This document shows positions 8,149 through 16,325 of a stretch of DNA of 64,000 nt, piece by piece. Position numbers and translations under genes: made by a program. This stretch comes from Orlajensenia flava. GTDB lineage: Bacteria; Actinomycetota; Actinomycetes; Actinomycetales; Microbacteriaceae. The stretch covers positions 1,071,246 through 1,135,245 of the forward strand of contig NZ_SSSN01000003.1 in NCBI RefSeq assembly GCF_004801905.1, written 5' to 3'. Below the pieces are notes generated by a model. It searched no databases and was not told the DNA's origin. It worked only from the letters and a program-made list of their open reading frames with translations. The stretch's first letter is position 1. Each line of letters starts with the position of its first letter.

Positions 8149-8685
8149 GTGAGTGTTGACGACGCGGCGATCATCCGAAGCCTGGCCGGCGTCTCCGGCC
8201 CCGACATCGCCGCCAGCGCCTTCGTTGCCGCCGGAGCAGTCGTCGTCGGCGACGTCGAGCTGCGCGAGGGATCGAGCGTCTGGTACAACGCCGTTCTCCG
8301 GGCGGAGGCCGCGCCCATCGTGCTCGGCGCCGGGTCCAACCTCCAGGACACCGTGGTGTGCCACGTCGACGCCGGCTTCCCACTCAGCATCGGCAGCGGC
8401 GTCTCGGTCGGGCACGGGGCCGTGCTGCACGGCTGCACCGTCGAGGACGACTGCCTCATCGGCATGGCGGCGACGGTGCTCAACGGGGCCGTGATCGGCG
8501 CCGGCTCGCTCGTCGCGGCCGGAGCCGTCGTGCTGGAGGGCACCGTCGTGCCGCCGGGATCGCTCGTCGCGGGCGTGCCGGCCAAGGTCCGGCGCGAGCT
8601 GTCCGATGAGGAGCGCGACGGCATCCGTCGCAATGCCGATCACTACCTGCGGCACGTCGCCGAACACAGCGCTCCCCTCGACTGA
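8149..8685 (+). CDS. Gamma-carbonic anhydrase family protein
   Basis: A 178-aa left-handed beta-helix protein of the YrdA/PaaY/CaiE group. Hexapeptide repeats run through the chain (GSGVSVGHGAVLHGC, LIGMAATVLNGAVIGAGSLV, GAVVLEGTVVPPGSLVAGVP). Three histidines fit the trimeric zinc site: His72 in VVCHVD, and His89 and His94 in VGHGAVLHG. The C-terminal helix (RRELSDEERDGIRRNADHYL) is typical of the family. Whether it hydrates CO2 or is an acyltransferase-like relative is not settled by sequence. It begins with GTG and probably has a leaderless mRNA. Confidence 0.9.
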   Translation: MSVDDAAIIRSLAGVSGPDIAASAFVAAGAVVVGDVELREGSSVWYNAVLRAEAAPIVLGAGSNLQDTVVCHVDAGFPLSIGSGVSVGHGAVLHGCTVEDDCLIGMAATVLNGAVIGAGSLVAAGAVVLEGTVVPPGSLVAGVPAKVRRELSDEERDGIRRNADHYLRHVAEHSAPLD

Positions 8686-8711
8686 GACGGGCGGATGCCG
8701 ACGAGCCGCCG

Positions 8712-10016
8712 TCAGGGGCGCCCGGCCGGCTGCGGCAGCTCGAGCGGCGCGGCGTCCTCTCGCGCACCCAGGAGCGTCCGGAGTGCCTTACGGCCTCGTC
8801 GCAGGGTCCAGCGGACCGGAGCCCCGATGACGGCCGCCGCCGCGCCGAGCGTTCCCGTGTCGTAGGTACCGAGCACTCGCCGCCGTTCGTAGGCCGACCG
8901 CAGGGCTCCACCGGTCAGGTTGTGGACGCGGGTGCGCTGCGGCAGCCCGGACGCGGCGCGCCGGTCGGCGAGGGCGTTCAGGTGCGACGCCCAGTCGTCG
9001 AACTCGTCGCCGTGGAAGTAGTTGTCGTCGAGCCACGCGGGGTCCGGGTGCCGGTAGCGACCGGCGATGAGCTCGCGCGACGAGGCGAGCAGCCCGCTGC
9101 CGTCGAAGACGGTGTTGATGAGCGCCCGGTCCACACCGAAGTCGTCGACCATCACGACGGGCACCCCCAGGGCGATCGCCTCCAGAGCGGCCGTCGAGCT
9201 GATCGTCACGAGGGCGGCCGCCTGGGCGAGGTGCTCGGCCATGGGCCCATCCTCGACGACCAGATTGGCCGGCCGGCCGGCCAGCCGCGCGAGGACATCC
9301 GGCTCCGAGAGCAGCTCGGCGAACCCGTACTCCTCTCGGTGGGTCTGGGCCTCTCCGGCGATCGCCCGCACCTTGACGACGACTCGGTGCTCGGGTTGGG
9401 CACGGGCGGCGTCGGCGAGCCAGCCGAGCAGCCGGATGCGATCCTCGCGCTCGGCGGGAACCTTGGCCTGCGCCGCGAAGACGACGGCGTTTCGGATGGC
9501 CGAAGCGGAGCCGACCGACGCCAGGAAGGGGAAGGTCGCCAGTCCGAACGCGACGTCGACTCCGAGGTCGGCCGCGTTCGCGCCGAAGTCGCGCACCTCG
9601 CGCCGGCTGTGCAGCACGATCAGGTCGACGAGTTCGCGGAAGATCACGGCCTTGCGCTCAGCCGGGATCGTGATGCCCGGGAACCCGCTGAGAAGCACAG
9701 GACGATTCGGCATCCGCATGATCAGCGGCGAGACGACCCTCACCAGCGGACCGCGGAGCGAGAGCAGCACGGCATCCGGCTCGTCCGCCGCGATGAGGGT
9801 CACGAGGTCATCGACCGCCGTCTCGCCGACGACCTCCGGCGCGAACCCGGTTCCTTTCAGGGCGATGCGCAACTGCCGAGGGCTCGGCATCACCGGCGAG
9901 CGCAGCACGACGACGCGCGCCGTCCAGTCGGCGGGCAGTCGCGCCGCGAGCGCGGCCCCCCACTTGACGTACGAGTCGGAGTCGGCGATGACGAGCATCC
10001 GACGCGGCGAGCTCAC
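8712..10016 (-). CDS. DUF6716-type putative glycosyltransferase of the nonulosonic acid cluster
   Basis: A 434-aa protein resembling actinobacterial DUF6716 proteins, thought to be GT-B-like (possibly sialyl/polysialyltransferase-related). The N-terminus MLVIADSDSYVKWGAALAAR is the family hallmark. The second half has a UDP/CMP-sugar-enzyme-like region: NLVVEDGPMAEHLAQAAALV, then the Ser/Thr-Glu segment ISSTAALEAIALGVPVVMV. There are no transmembrane helices. The GTG start at 10016 overlaps the neuB stop as GTGA, giving an operon neuA-HAD / neuB / DUF6716. A role in transferring the CMP-activated sugar to a surface polymer is inferred from context. Confidence 0.75.
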   Translation of the reverse strand: MSSPRRMLVIADSDSYVKWGAALAARLPADWTARVVVLRSPVMPSPRQLRIALKGTGFAPEVVGETAVDDLVTLIAADEPDAVLLSLRGPLVRVVSPLIMRMPNRPVLLSGFPGITIPAERKAVIFRELVDLIVLHSRREVRDFGANAADLGVDVAFGLATFPFLASVGSASAIRNAVVFAAQAKVPAEREDRIRLLGWLADAARAQPEHRVVVKVRAIAGEAQTHREEYGFAELLSEPDVLARLAGRPANLVVEDGPMAEHLAQAAALVTISSTAALEAIALGVPVVMVDDFGVDRALINTVFDGSGLLASSRELIAGRYRHPDPAWLDDNYFHGDEFDDWASHLNALADRRAASGLPQRTRVHNLTGGALRSAYERRRVLGTYDTGTLGAAAAVIGAPVRWTLRRGRKALRTLLGAREDAAPLELPQPAGRP

Positions 10017-10897
10017 GGGGTGAGCACCCGACGGAGCTTGGCGCGGGGCGCGATCTCGCCCGGGTAGACGCGCTTGATGCCGTCGCCGAGCGCCTCGCTG
10101 ATGATGCGGATGTCGCGGACGAGGTGCTCGAGACCCTGCGGCTCGAGCGATGCGGCCTGATCGGAGCCCCACATGGTGCGATCGAGCGTGATGTGGCGCT
10201 CCACCGCGACCGCGCCCAGCGCCACGGCGGCCAGCGAGATCTGCAGCCCGCGCTCGTGCCCGGAGTAGCCGACCGGCACGCCAGGGTAGAGGTCGCGCAG
10301 GGTCGGGATCATCAGCAGGTTGGCCTCCTCGGTCGGCATGGGGTAGCTCGAGGTGGCGTGCATCAGGATCAGCCGCTCGCGCCCGAGCACATTGACGGCG
10401 GCGTCGATCTCCTCGATCGTCGACATGCCGGTGGAGAGGATGACGGCCTTGCCGGTCGCCGCGATCGCGTCGAGCAGCTCGAGATCGGTGACGGATGCCG
10501 AAGCCACCTTGTGGGCGTTCACCCCGAGGTCCTCAAGGAAGTGGACAGAGGGAACGTCCCACGGTGAGGCGAACCAGTCGAGGCCGCGGAGGGTGGCGTA
10601 ACGGCCCACCTCGACGTAGGCATCCCGATCGAACTCGACCCGGCGACGGTAGTCGAGGTAGCTCATCGTGCCCCACGGGGTCTCCCGCTGAACGTCCTTC
10701 ATGTGCTCCGGCGTCGCGAGCTCGGGCGTGCGCTTCTGGAACTTGACAGCCTGCACGCCCGAATCCGCGGCGACGTCGATGAGACGCTTGGCGATCTCGA
10801 CATCGCCGTTGTGGTTGAGCCCGATCTCGCCGATCAGGTAGACGGGGTACTCGGATCCGATCGGGGTGTCTCCGATGTGCACGGTCGCGGTTTTCAT
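10013..10897 (-). CDS. N-acetylneuraminate synthase family protein (NeuB-like)
   Basis: A 294-aa TIM-barrel enzyme condensing phosphoenolpyruvate with a C6 amino sugar to a nine-carbon nonulosonic acid. Visible family motifs are YLIGEIGLNHNGDVEIAKRL, AVKFQKRTP, KVASASVTDLELLDAIAATG, VILSTGMSTIEEID, and VPVGYSGHERGLQ, followed by VERHITLDRTMWGSDQAASL. The protein stops soon after the barrel, so the C-terminal SAF (antifreeze-like) domain of classical NeuB (about 340-350 aa) is missing. The ATG overlaps the upstream gene's stop (ATGA). No NeuC-type epimerase is in the window, so the precursor sugar is uncertain. Confidence 0.9.
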   Translation of the reverse strand: MKTATVHIGDTPIGSEYPVYLIGEIGLNHNGDVEIAKRLIDVAADSGVQAVKFQKRTPELATPEHMKDVQRETPWGTMSYLDYRRRVEFDRDAYVEVGRYATLRGLDWFASPWDVPSVHFLEDLGVNAHKVASASVTDLELLDAIAATGKAVILSTGMSTIEEIDAAVNVLGRERLILMHATSSYPMPTEEANLLMIPTLRDLYPGVPVGYSGHERGLQISLAAVALGAVAVERHITLDRTMWGSDQAASLEPQGLEHLVRDIRIISEALGDGIKRVYPGEIAPRAKLRRVLTP

Positions 10898-12060
10898 GTG
10901 GGCTCCTCCTGGGTGATGGTTCTGCCGGCGAGCACGCGCTCGGCGAGTTCGCGCACGGCTCCGCGGCCGCCCGCTGCGGACAGCACGACATCGGCCGCTG
11001 CCAGGACGGCGGGATGCGCATCCGCCACCGCGACAGCGCACCCGACGGCGTCGAAGCAGGGCAGATCGGCGAGGTCGTTGCCGAGGTAGGCGACGCGGTC
11101 GAGGTCGATGCCCGCTCCCGCCGCCCAGGCGAGGAGCGGCTCGCGCTTGGACTCTGCGCCCGAGATCGCCTCGACGCCGAGCTTCGCGGCGCGGGCGCTG
11201 ACGACCGGGTTGCGCTCGGCGGAGAGGATGAGCAGGGGAATGCCGGCCTCGCGCAGCATCCTCACCCCGTGTCCGTCCCGGCGGCTCACACGCACGCTCT
11301 CCTCGCCCGACTGCGTCACCGTCACGGTGTCATCGGTGTGGACGCCGTCGAAGTCCGTGACGACGGCATCGATGCCGGGCAGGGCATCCGCTCCGCCTCG
11401 GCGACTCGTCGCGAGAGCCGAGGCCAGCCGCAGGTCCGCGGGGGTGTCGATCTCGATGGCGTCCGCCTCGTCGACGACCTGCACGCCGATGCGCCCGAAG
11501 AAGCGATGCCGGGCCGCACGGAACCCCGCCGCGTCCATCACGTAGAAGGCGCCCGTCTCGCGGTACTCGGGCGGTCGATCCTGCCGCCGTAGCCGCTCGG
11601 TCGAGCGATGGTTCACGCCCTCCACTCCTCCGTCCGCATCGCGCCAGAGGAACGCATGGCTCGGTGCGGCGGAGAAGACGACGTCCTCGGTGCCCGCGGT
11701 GACGCGGGCGATCGCTGCGCTCAGCGCGTCCTGGTCGATGAAGGGGCTGGTGGCCTGCAGGAACACGACGACGTCGGGCTGGGCCTCCAACACGTCGAGC
11801 GCGTGCAGGAGTGCGGACTCGGAGCTCGCCGAGTCATCGGCGAGTTCCGCCGGCCGCTCCAGTGTCTCCGCGCCCGCCGATCGAGCGACACGCGCGATGG
11901 CCTCGTCGTCCGTGCTGACCACGACGCGGTCCACGCCCGCCGCGGTGGCGGCCCGCGCCGCCCGGGCGATGAGCGGGACGCCCCCGACCGGTGCGATGTT
12001 CTTGCCCGGCAGTCCCTTCGATCCGCCGCGCGCCGGGATGAGGGCGAGGACGAAGGGCAT
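10894..12060 (-). CDS. Fused CMP-nonulosonate cytidylyltransferase and HAD phosphatase
   Basis: A 388-aa two-domain protein. Residues 1 to about 225 are a NeuA-type cytidylyltransferase: LALIPARGGSKGLPGKNI is the CTP-binding loop, followed by VVSTDDEAIARVA, VFLQATSPFIDQ, and ETGAFYVMD. From about 230 a KdsC-like HAD phosphatase begins with the nucleophile motif DFDGVHTDD, then LILSAERNPVV and YLGNDLADLPCF. It therefore joins dephosphorylation of the 9-phosphate and CMP activation in one chain. A -10 hexamer TAGGTT ends 6 nt before the ATG, so the operon mRNA seems leaderless. It is the first gene of the cluster. Confidence 0.92.
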   Translation of the reverse strand: MPFVLALIPARGGSKGLPGKNIAPVGGVPLIARAARAATAAGVDRVVVSTDDEAIARVARSAGAETLERPAELADDSASSESALLHALDVLEAQPDVVVFLQATSPFIDQDALSAAIARVTAGTEDVVFSAAPSHAFLWRDADGGVEGVNHRSTERLRRQDRPPEYRETGAFYVMDAAGFRAARHRFFGRIGVQVVDEADAIEIDTPADLRLASALATSRRGGADALPGIDAVVTDFDGVHTDDTVTVTQSGEESVRVSRRDGHGVRMLREAGIPLLILSAERNPVVSARAAKLGVEAISGAESKREPLLAWAAGAGIDLDRVAYLGNDLADLPCFDAVGCAVAVADAHPAVLAAADVVLSAAGGRGAVRELAERVLAGRTITQEEPT

Positions 12061-12066
12061 GCAGCG

Positions 12067-12072
12067 AACCTA
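12067..12072 (-). promoter_or_regulatory. -10 hexamer of the nonulosonic acid operon
   Basis: TAGGTT on the minus strand lies 6 nt before the ATG at 12060, with no convincing -35. The hairpin at 12072-12106 touches it, which could allow regulation. Confidence 0.5.
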
Positions 12073-12106
12073 TGTGCGCCCTATGAGCCAGGGGCGACGC
12101 GCACAT
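12072..12106 (-). terminator. Hairpin after folD
   Basis: An 8-bp perfect stem (ATGTGCGC / GCGCACAT) with additional inner CCCCT/AGGG pairing, lying 40 nt after the folD stop on the minus strand. There is no clear U-tract. It may terminate glyA-folD transcription or act on the adjacent promoter. Confidence 0.45.
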
Positions 12107-12145
12107 GAACGCGAGCGCTACACGAGGTTGCCGAGAGGGGCGCGG

Positions 12146-13024
12146 TCAGCCGAGCAGCTCAGCCGCCTTGACGACGTTGGAGAGCAGCATCGCGCGCGTC
12201 ATCGGACCGACCCCACCCGGGTTGGGTGACAGGAAGCCGGCGACCTCGCTCACGTCGGGCCGCACGTCGCCGGTGAGCCGGCCCTTTCCGGTCGCGGGAT
12301 CCTCCACGCGGGTGATGCCGACGTCGAGTACCGCCGCGCCCGGCTTGACCCAGTCCGCCGTGACGAGGTGGGGCACGCCGACCGCCGCCACCACGATGTC
12401 GGCTCGGCGCACCTCGGCGGCGAGGTCGACGGTACGCGAGTGCGTGAGCGTGACGGTGGCGTCGAGTCCCTTGCGGGTGAACAGCAGCCCGAGGGGTCGA
12501 CCGACGGTGAGGCCCCGGCCGATCACGGTCACGTGCCTGCCCGCGATGGGCACGTCGTACCGCCGCAGCATCTCGACGATGCCGGCGGGCGTGCACGGCA
12601 GCGGCGAATGCAGCTCGCCCTCGATGCCGAGCACCAGGCGCCCCAAGTTGGTCGGGTGCAGTCCGTCGGCATCCTTGGCTGGATCGATCGCCTCGAGGGC
12701 GGCGTGCTCGTCCAGACCCTTCGGCAGAGGAAGTTGCACGATGTAGCCGGTGACCTCCGGCGCGGCGTTGAGGTCGTCGATCGCGGCGAGCACATCGGCC
12801 TGGGTCGCGGATTCGGGCAGGTCGACGCGGATCGATTCAATGCCCACCTCCGCGCAGTCGCGATGCTTTCCGGCAACGTAGGCGCGCGATCCGGGGTCGT
12901 CGCCGACGAGCAGCGTGCCGAGACCGGGACGGATGCCGCGATCGTGCAGCACGCGGATGCGCTCGGCGAGCTCGCCCTTCACGGCGGACGCGGTGGCGAC
13001 GCCGTCGAGCGTGACCGCCACCAC
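12146..13024 (-). CDS. folD: Bifunctional methylene-THF dehydrogenase / methenyl-THF cyclohydrolase
   Basis: FolD (292 aa) interconverts 5,10-methylene-, 5,10-methenyl- and 10-formyl-tetrahydrofolate using NADP. Signature blocks are [17 protein letters not shown] (with the catalytic-type Lys), [20 protein letters not shown], the Rossmann [19 protein letters not shown], and the C-terminal [18 protein letters not shown]. It starts with GTG overlapping the glyA stop codon by 1 nt, so glyA and folD form one operon, both behind the ZTP riboswitch upstream of glyA. Together they supply one-carbon units to the purN/purH/purU genes found elsewhere in this window. Confidence 0.97.
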   Translation of the reverse strand: MVAVTLDGVATASAVKGELAERIRVLHDRGIRPGLGTLLVGDDPGSRAYVAGKHRDCAEVGIESIRVDLPESATQADVLAAIDDLNAAPEVTGYIVQLPLPKGLDEHAALEAIDPAKDADGLHPTNLGRLVLGIEGELHSPLPCTPAGIVEMLRRYDVPIAGRHVTVIGRGLTVGRPLGLLFTRKGLDATVTLTHSRTVDLAAEVRRADIVVAAVGVPHLVTADWVKPGAAVLDVGITRVEDPATGKGRLTGDVRPDVSEVAGFLSPNPGGVGPMTRAMLLSNVVKAAELLG

Positions 13025-14331
13025 TACTGCACCAGGCCCGGGTAGAGGGGGAAGGCGGACGTGAGGGTCTGCACGCGCTCGCGGAGGGCGGCGACATCCG
13101 CTCCGGGCTTGAGGGTCTCGGCGATCACGTCGGCGACCTCGACGAACTCCGTCTCGCCGAACCCGCGGGTGGCGAGGGCGGGCGTTCCGATGCGCAGGCC
13201 CGACGTGACCATCGGCGGGCGCGGATCGAACGGGACGGCGTTGCGATTGACGGTGATGAGCACGTCGTGGAGCGCATCCTCGGCCTGCTGACCGTCGATC
13301 GGGCTGTTGCGAAGGTCGGCGAGCACGAGGTGCACGTCGGTTCCGCCGGTGAGCACATCGACGCCGGCCTCGCGCGAGTCGTCTGCGACGAGACGGTCGG
13401 CCAGGATCTGCGCACCGCGGATGGTGCGCGCCTGCCGGTCCTTGAACTCATCGGATGCCGCGATCTTGAACGCCGTCGCCTTCGCGGCGATCACATGCAT
13501 GAGCGGACCGCCCTGCTGGCCCGGGAAGACGTTGGAGTTCAGCTTCTTCGCCAGCTCCATGTCCCGGGAGAGGATGAAGCCCGAGCGCGGGCCGCCGATG
13601 GTCTTGTGAACCGTGGAGGACACCACGTCGGCGTGCGGAACCGGCGAGGGGTGCAGGCCGGCCGCGACGAGACCCGCGAAGTGCGCCATGTCGACCCAGA
13701 GCTTGGCGCCCACCTCGTCGGCGATGGCACGGAACGCGGCGAAGTCGAGCTGGCGCGGGTACGCGCTCCAGCCGGCGATGATGACCTGCGGACGGTGCTC
13801 GAGCGCCTTGTACCGCACGACGTCCATGTCGACGAGGAAGGTCTCGGGGTCCACCCCGTAGGCGACCGCGTTGTAGAGCTTGCCCGAGAAGTTGAGCTTC
13901 ATGCCATGGGTGAGGTGGCCGCCGTGGGCGAGCTCGAGGCCGAGGATGGTATCCCCCGGCGTGGCGATGGCCGAGAGCACGGCCGCGTTGGCCGTGGCAC
14001 CGGAGTGCGGCTGGACATTGGCGTAGGCCGCACCGAACAGGCTCTTCGCTCGCTCGATCGCCAGCGACTCGGCGATGTCGACGAACTCGCAGCCGCCGTA
14101 GTAGCGACGGCCCGGGTAGCCCTCTGCGTACTTGTTGGTGAGCACGCTGCCCTGCGACTGCAGCACGGAGACGGGCACGAAGTTCTCGCTCGCGATCATC
14201 TCGAGGTAGTCGCGCTGACGCCCGAGCTCCAGCTCAAGCACCTCGGCGATCTCGGGATCGACCTCCGACAGAGGGGCGTTCATCATCGAGCGTGAAATGG
14301 CGGTATCTGACACGGGCGTCTCCTGACTCAT
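13024..14331 (-). CDS. glyA: Serine hydroxymethyltransferase
   Basis: PLP enzyme (435 aa) converting serine and tetrahydrofolate to glycine and 5,10-methylene-THF. Family landmarks are [55 protein letters not shown], and the PLP-binding Lys243 in [14 protein letters not shown], followed by [15 protein letters not shown]. The ATG at 14331 is taken because it is the first start after the riboswitch; GTG 14313 and ATG codons near 14283 are possible alternatives. First gene of glyA-folD, controlled by a ZTP riboswitch in its leader. Confidence 0.96.
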   Translation of the reverse strand: MSQETPVSDTAISRSMMNAPLSEVDPEIAEVLELELGRQRDYLEMIASENFVPVSVLQSQGSVLTNKYAEGYPGRRYYGGCEFVDIAESLAIERAKSLFGAAYANVQPHSGATANAAVLSAIATPGDTILGLELAHGGHLTHGMKLNFSGKLYNAVAYGVDPETFLVDMDVVRYKALEHRPQVIIAGWSAYPRQLDFAAFRAIADEVGAKLWVDMAHFAGLVAAGLHPSPVPHADVVSSTVHKTIGGPRSGFILSRDMELAKKLNSNVFPGQQGGPLMHVIAAKATAFKIAASDEFKDRQARTIRGAQILADRLVADDSREAGVDVLTGGTDVHLVLADLRNSPIDGQQAEDALHDVLITVNRNAVPFDPRPPMVTSGLRIGTPALATRGFGETEFVEVADVIAETLKPGADVAALRERVQTLTSAFPLYPGLVQ

Positions 14332-14354
14332 CGGTAACGGATCTCTCTACGTCG

Positions 14355-14430
14355 TGGCCCAGGCGAACGGCCACCAACCGATTCAGTCGCTCCCCGATGG
14401 TCACCCATCCGAACGCCAGTTGCGACGCGT
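14355..14430 (-). promoter_or_regulatory. ZTP (pfl) riboswitch upstream of glyA-folD
   Basis: Read on the minus strand, this leader carries the hallmarks of the ZTP/ZMP aptamer in order. P1 strand GTCGC is followed by AACTGGCG, a small GATGGGTGACCATC hairpin, and CGGGGAGCGAC, which closes P1. After a variable linker comes the near-invariant 3' domain CCGTTCGCCTGGGC. Such riboswitches sense the purine-pathway intermediate ZTP/ZMP, which accumulates when 10-formyl-THF is short, and commonly precede glyA, folD and purH. The 3' end lies about 25 nt before the glyA ATG, so control could be at translation or early termination. The expression platform is not resolved. Confidence 0.93.
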
Positions 14431-14464
14431 CGAGCTTAGCAGTCCGTCACTCCGAGCGACCCTC

Positions 14465-14494
14465 TTGCGAATTAGTAAGGACGCCTGACATACT
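14465..14494 (+). promoter_or_regulatory. Promoter of the GH20 hexosaminidase gene
   Basis: -35 TTGCGA (14465-14470), 18-nt spacer and -10 CATACT (14489-14494). The predicted start lies just before the GAGGAGG ribosome binding site of the gene at 14515. Confidence 0.5.
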
Positions 14495-14514
14495 CGGCGA
14501 AACGAGGAGGACGG

Positions 14515-16116
14515 ATGCGCTCCACCCGGCTGCTCGCAATCGGTTGCACCCTCGCCGCCATCACCGCCCTACTCGCCGGGTGCACCGCAGCACCCGCATC
14601 CCCGGAGAACGCCATGCCGCGCATCGTGCCCCAGCCCGCCACCGTCAGCGCTCAGGACGGCGGCCGTTTCGAGCTCACGTCGTCGAGTCGCATCGTCGCG
14701 TCGGGCGACGGCGGCCGGGCGGTCGCGGAGTTCCTCGGGGAGCGCCTGCGCACCGCGACGGGGTACGAGCTCGCCGTGAGTGACGGGACGGATGCCGGAG
14801 CGCATGACATCTCGCTGGCGATCACGCCGGATGGCACCTCCGCCGAGCCCGAGGCCTACGGCATCCGCTCGTCGACTGAGGGGATGCAGCTCACCGCCGC
14901 GACCGCCGAAGGGCTGTTCCGCGGCGCGCAGACCGTTCGCCAGCTGTTCGATCCGACCATCGAGGGGCAGGTGCCCGTGCAGCAGGACTGGACGGCACCG
15001 GCCGTCACGATCGCCGACCATCCGCGCTTCGCCTATCGCGGCGCCGGTCTCGATGTGGCGAGGCACTTCTTCTCCGTCGCCGACGTGAAGCGCTACATCG
15101 ACGACATCGCCCTGCTGAAGATCAATTTCCTGCACCTGCACCTCACCGACGACCAGGGCTGGCGCATCCAGATCGACGCGTGGCCGAAGCTCACCGAGAT
15201 CGGCGGCACGGGTGCCGTGGGCCTGGCCAGCGGCGGCTTCTACACGAAGGCCGACTACGCCGAGATCGTCGCGTACGCGGCCAGTCGCTTCATCACGATC
15301 GTCCCCGAGATCGACCTGCCCGGCCACACCAATGCGGCACTCGCCAGCTACCCGGAGCTCAACTGCGATGGCGTCGCGCCCGCGCCGTACACGGGCATCG
15401 AGGTGGGATTCTCGAGCCTGTGCATCGACAAGGACGTGACGTACACGTTCGTGTCGGACGTGCTGCGCGAGCTGGCCGCCATGACGCCGGGCCCCTACCT
15501 GCACCTCGGCGGCGACGAGTCGCTGTCAACGCCGCCGGCCGACTTCGAGCGCTTCATCCAGCGGGTGACGACGGATGCCGCCGCCCAGACGGGCAAGACG
15601 ATCATCGGCTGGCACGAGATGGGCAAGGCGACGGGCCTTCCCGCCGGCACCATCGGTCAGTACTGGAGCTTCGTGCAGCCGCAGGAGGGCGCAGAGGATG
15701 AGACACGCACCTTCGTGAACGGCGGCGGCAAGATCATCTACTCCCCCGCCGATGTGGCCTACCTCGACATGATCTACGACGACGACACCCGGTTCGGACT
15801 GTCGTGGGCGAACGGGCCGACATCCGTCCACGAGGCCTACATGTGGGATCCGACCGAGATCGTGGACGGCATCGGCGAGAAGGACATCCTCGGGGTGGAG
15901 GCTCCGATCTGGACGGAGACGCTCACCAATATGGACGATGTCGAGTACATGGCCTTCCCCCGCTTGGGATCGATCGCCGAGATCGCCTGGTCGCCCGCAC
16001 CGAAGGATGGAAAGCGGGACTGGGATGCATTCGCCCCGCGGGCGGTCGCCCTGTGCAACCGGCTCGCGGCACTCGGGGTGGGGTTCTATCACGCGCCCGA
16101 GCTGCCCTGGGACTGA
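14515..16116 (+). CDS. Beta-N-acetylhexosaminidase, GH20, lipoprotein
   Basis: A 533-aa exported glycosidase removing terminal GlcNAc/GalNAc from chitin oligomers or glycans by substrate-assisted catalysis. Residues 1-23 are a lipoprotein signal ending LLAGC (Cys23). An N-terminal GH20b-type domain (about 35-165) precedes the catalytic barrel. The barrel carries YRGAGLDVARHFFSVADVKR, LHLHLTDDQGWRI, IVPEIDLPGHTNAAL, and the catalytic Asp334-Glu335 pair in LHLGGDES, plus W residues in WANGPTS and EAPIWTET. GAGGAGG precedes the ATG. Its products fit the GlcNAc importer/NagA/NagB genes 10-18 kb downstream. Confidence 0.95.
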   Translation: MRSTRLLAIGCTLAAITALLAGCTAAPASPENAMPRIVPQPATVSAQDGGRFELTSSSRIVASGDGGRAVAEFLGERLRTATGYELAVSDGTDAGAHDISLAITPDGTSAEPEAYGIRSSTEGMQLTAATAEGLFRGAQTVRQLFDPTIEGQVPVQQDWTAPAVTIADHPRFAYRGAGLDVARHFFSVADVKRYIDDIALLKINFLHLHLTDDQGWRIQIDAWPKLTEIGGTGAVGLASGGFYTKADYAEIVAYAASRFITIVPEIDLPGHTNAALASYPELNCDGVAPAPYTGIEVGFSSLCIDKDVTYTFVSDVLRELAAMTPGPYLHLGGDESLSTPPADFERFIQRVTTDAAAQTGKTIIGWHEMGKATGLPAGTIGQYWSFVQPQEGAEDETRTFVNGGGKIIYSPADVAYLDMIYDDDTRFGLSWANGPTSVHEAYMWDPTEIVDGIGEKDILGVEAPIWTETLTNMDDVEYMAFPRLGSIAEIAWSPAPKDGKRDWDAFAPRAVALCNRLAALGVGFYHAPELPWD

Positions 16117-16148
16117 GCGCCCCGCCGCCGTCCCATCCACGAACCTGG

Positions 16149-16219
16149 ATTCAGGCAATAGCTCGCCATTCAGGCGCCATTCGAGCATTCCTGCCTGAAT
16201 GGCGTGCTATTGCCTGAAT
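16149..16219. repeat. Large inverted repeat, 27-bp arms
   Basis: The arms 16149-16175 and 16193-16219 are reverse complements at 26 of 27 positions around a 17-nt loop. Each arm itself holds ATTCAGGC twice, at its outer and inner ends. The element begins 33 nt after the GH20 stop and 107 nt before the DUF559 start. It could act as a terminator, but there is no U-tract, and a related copy occurs on the far side of the DUF559 gene. Confidence 0.9.
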
Positions 16220-16325
16220 ACGAGGTGTGGGCGTCCGTCCTCCCCACCGCCCCCAACCGTGCAGTCCTCCCCAGATCCGCGGACATCCCGCCTCCGTGAC
16301 GCCCGAACACGAGCACCATCGAGGG

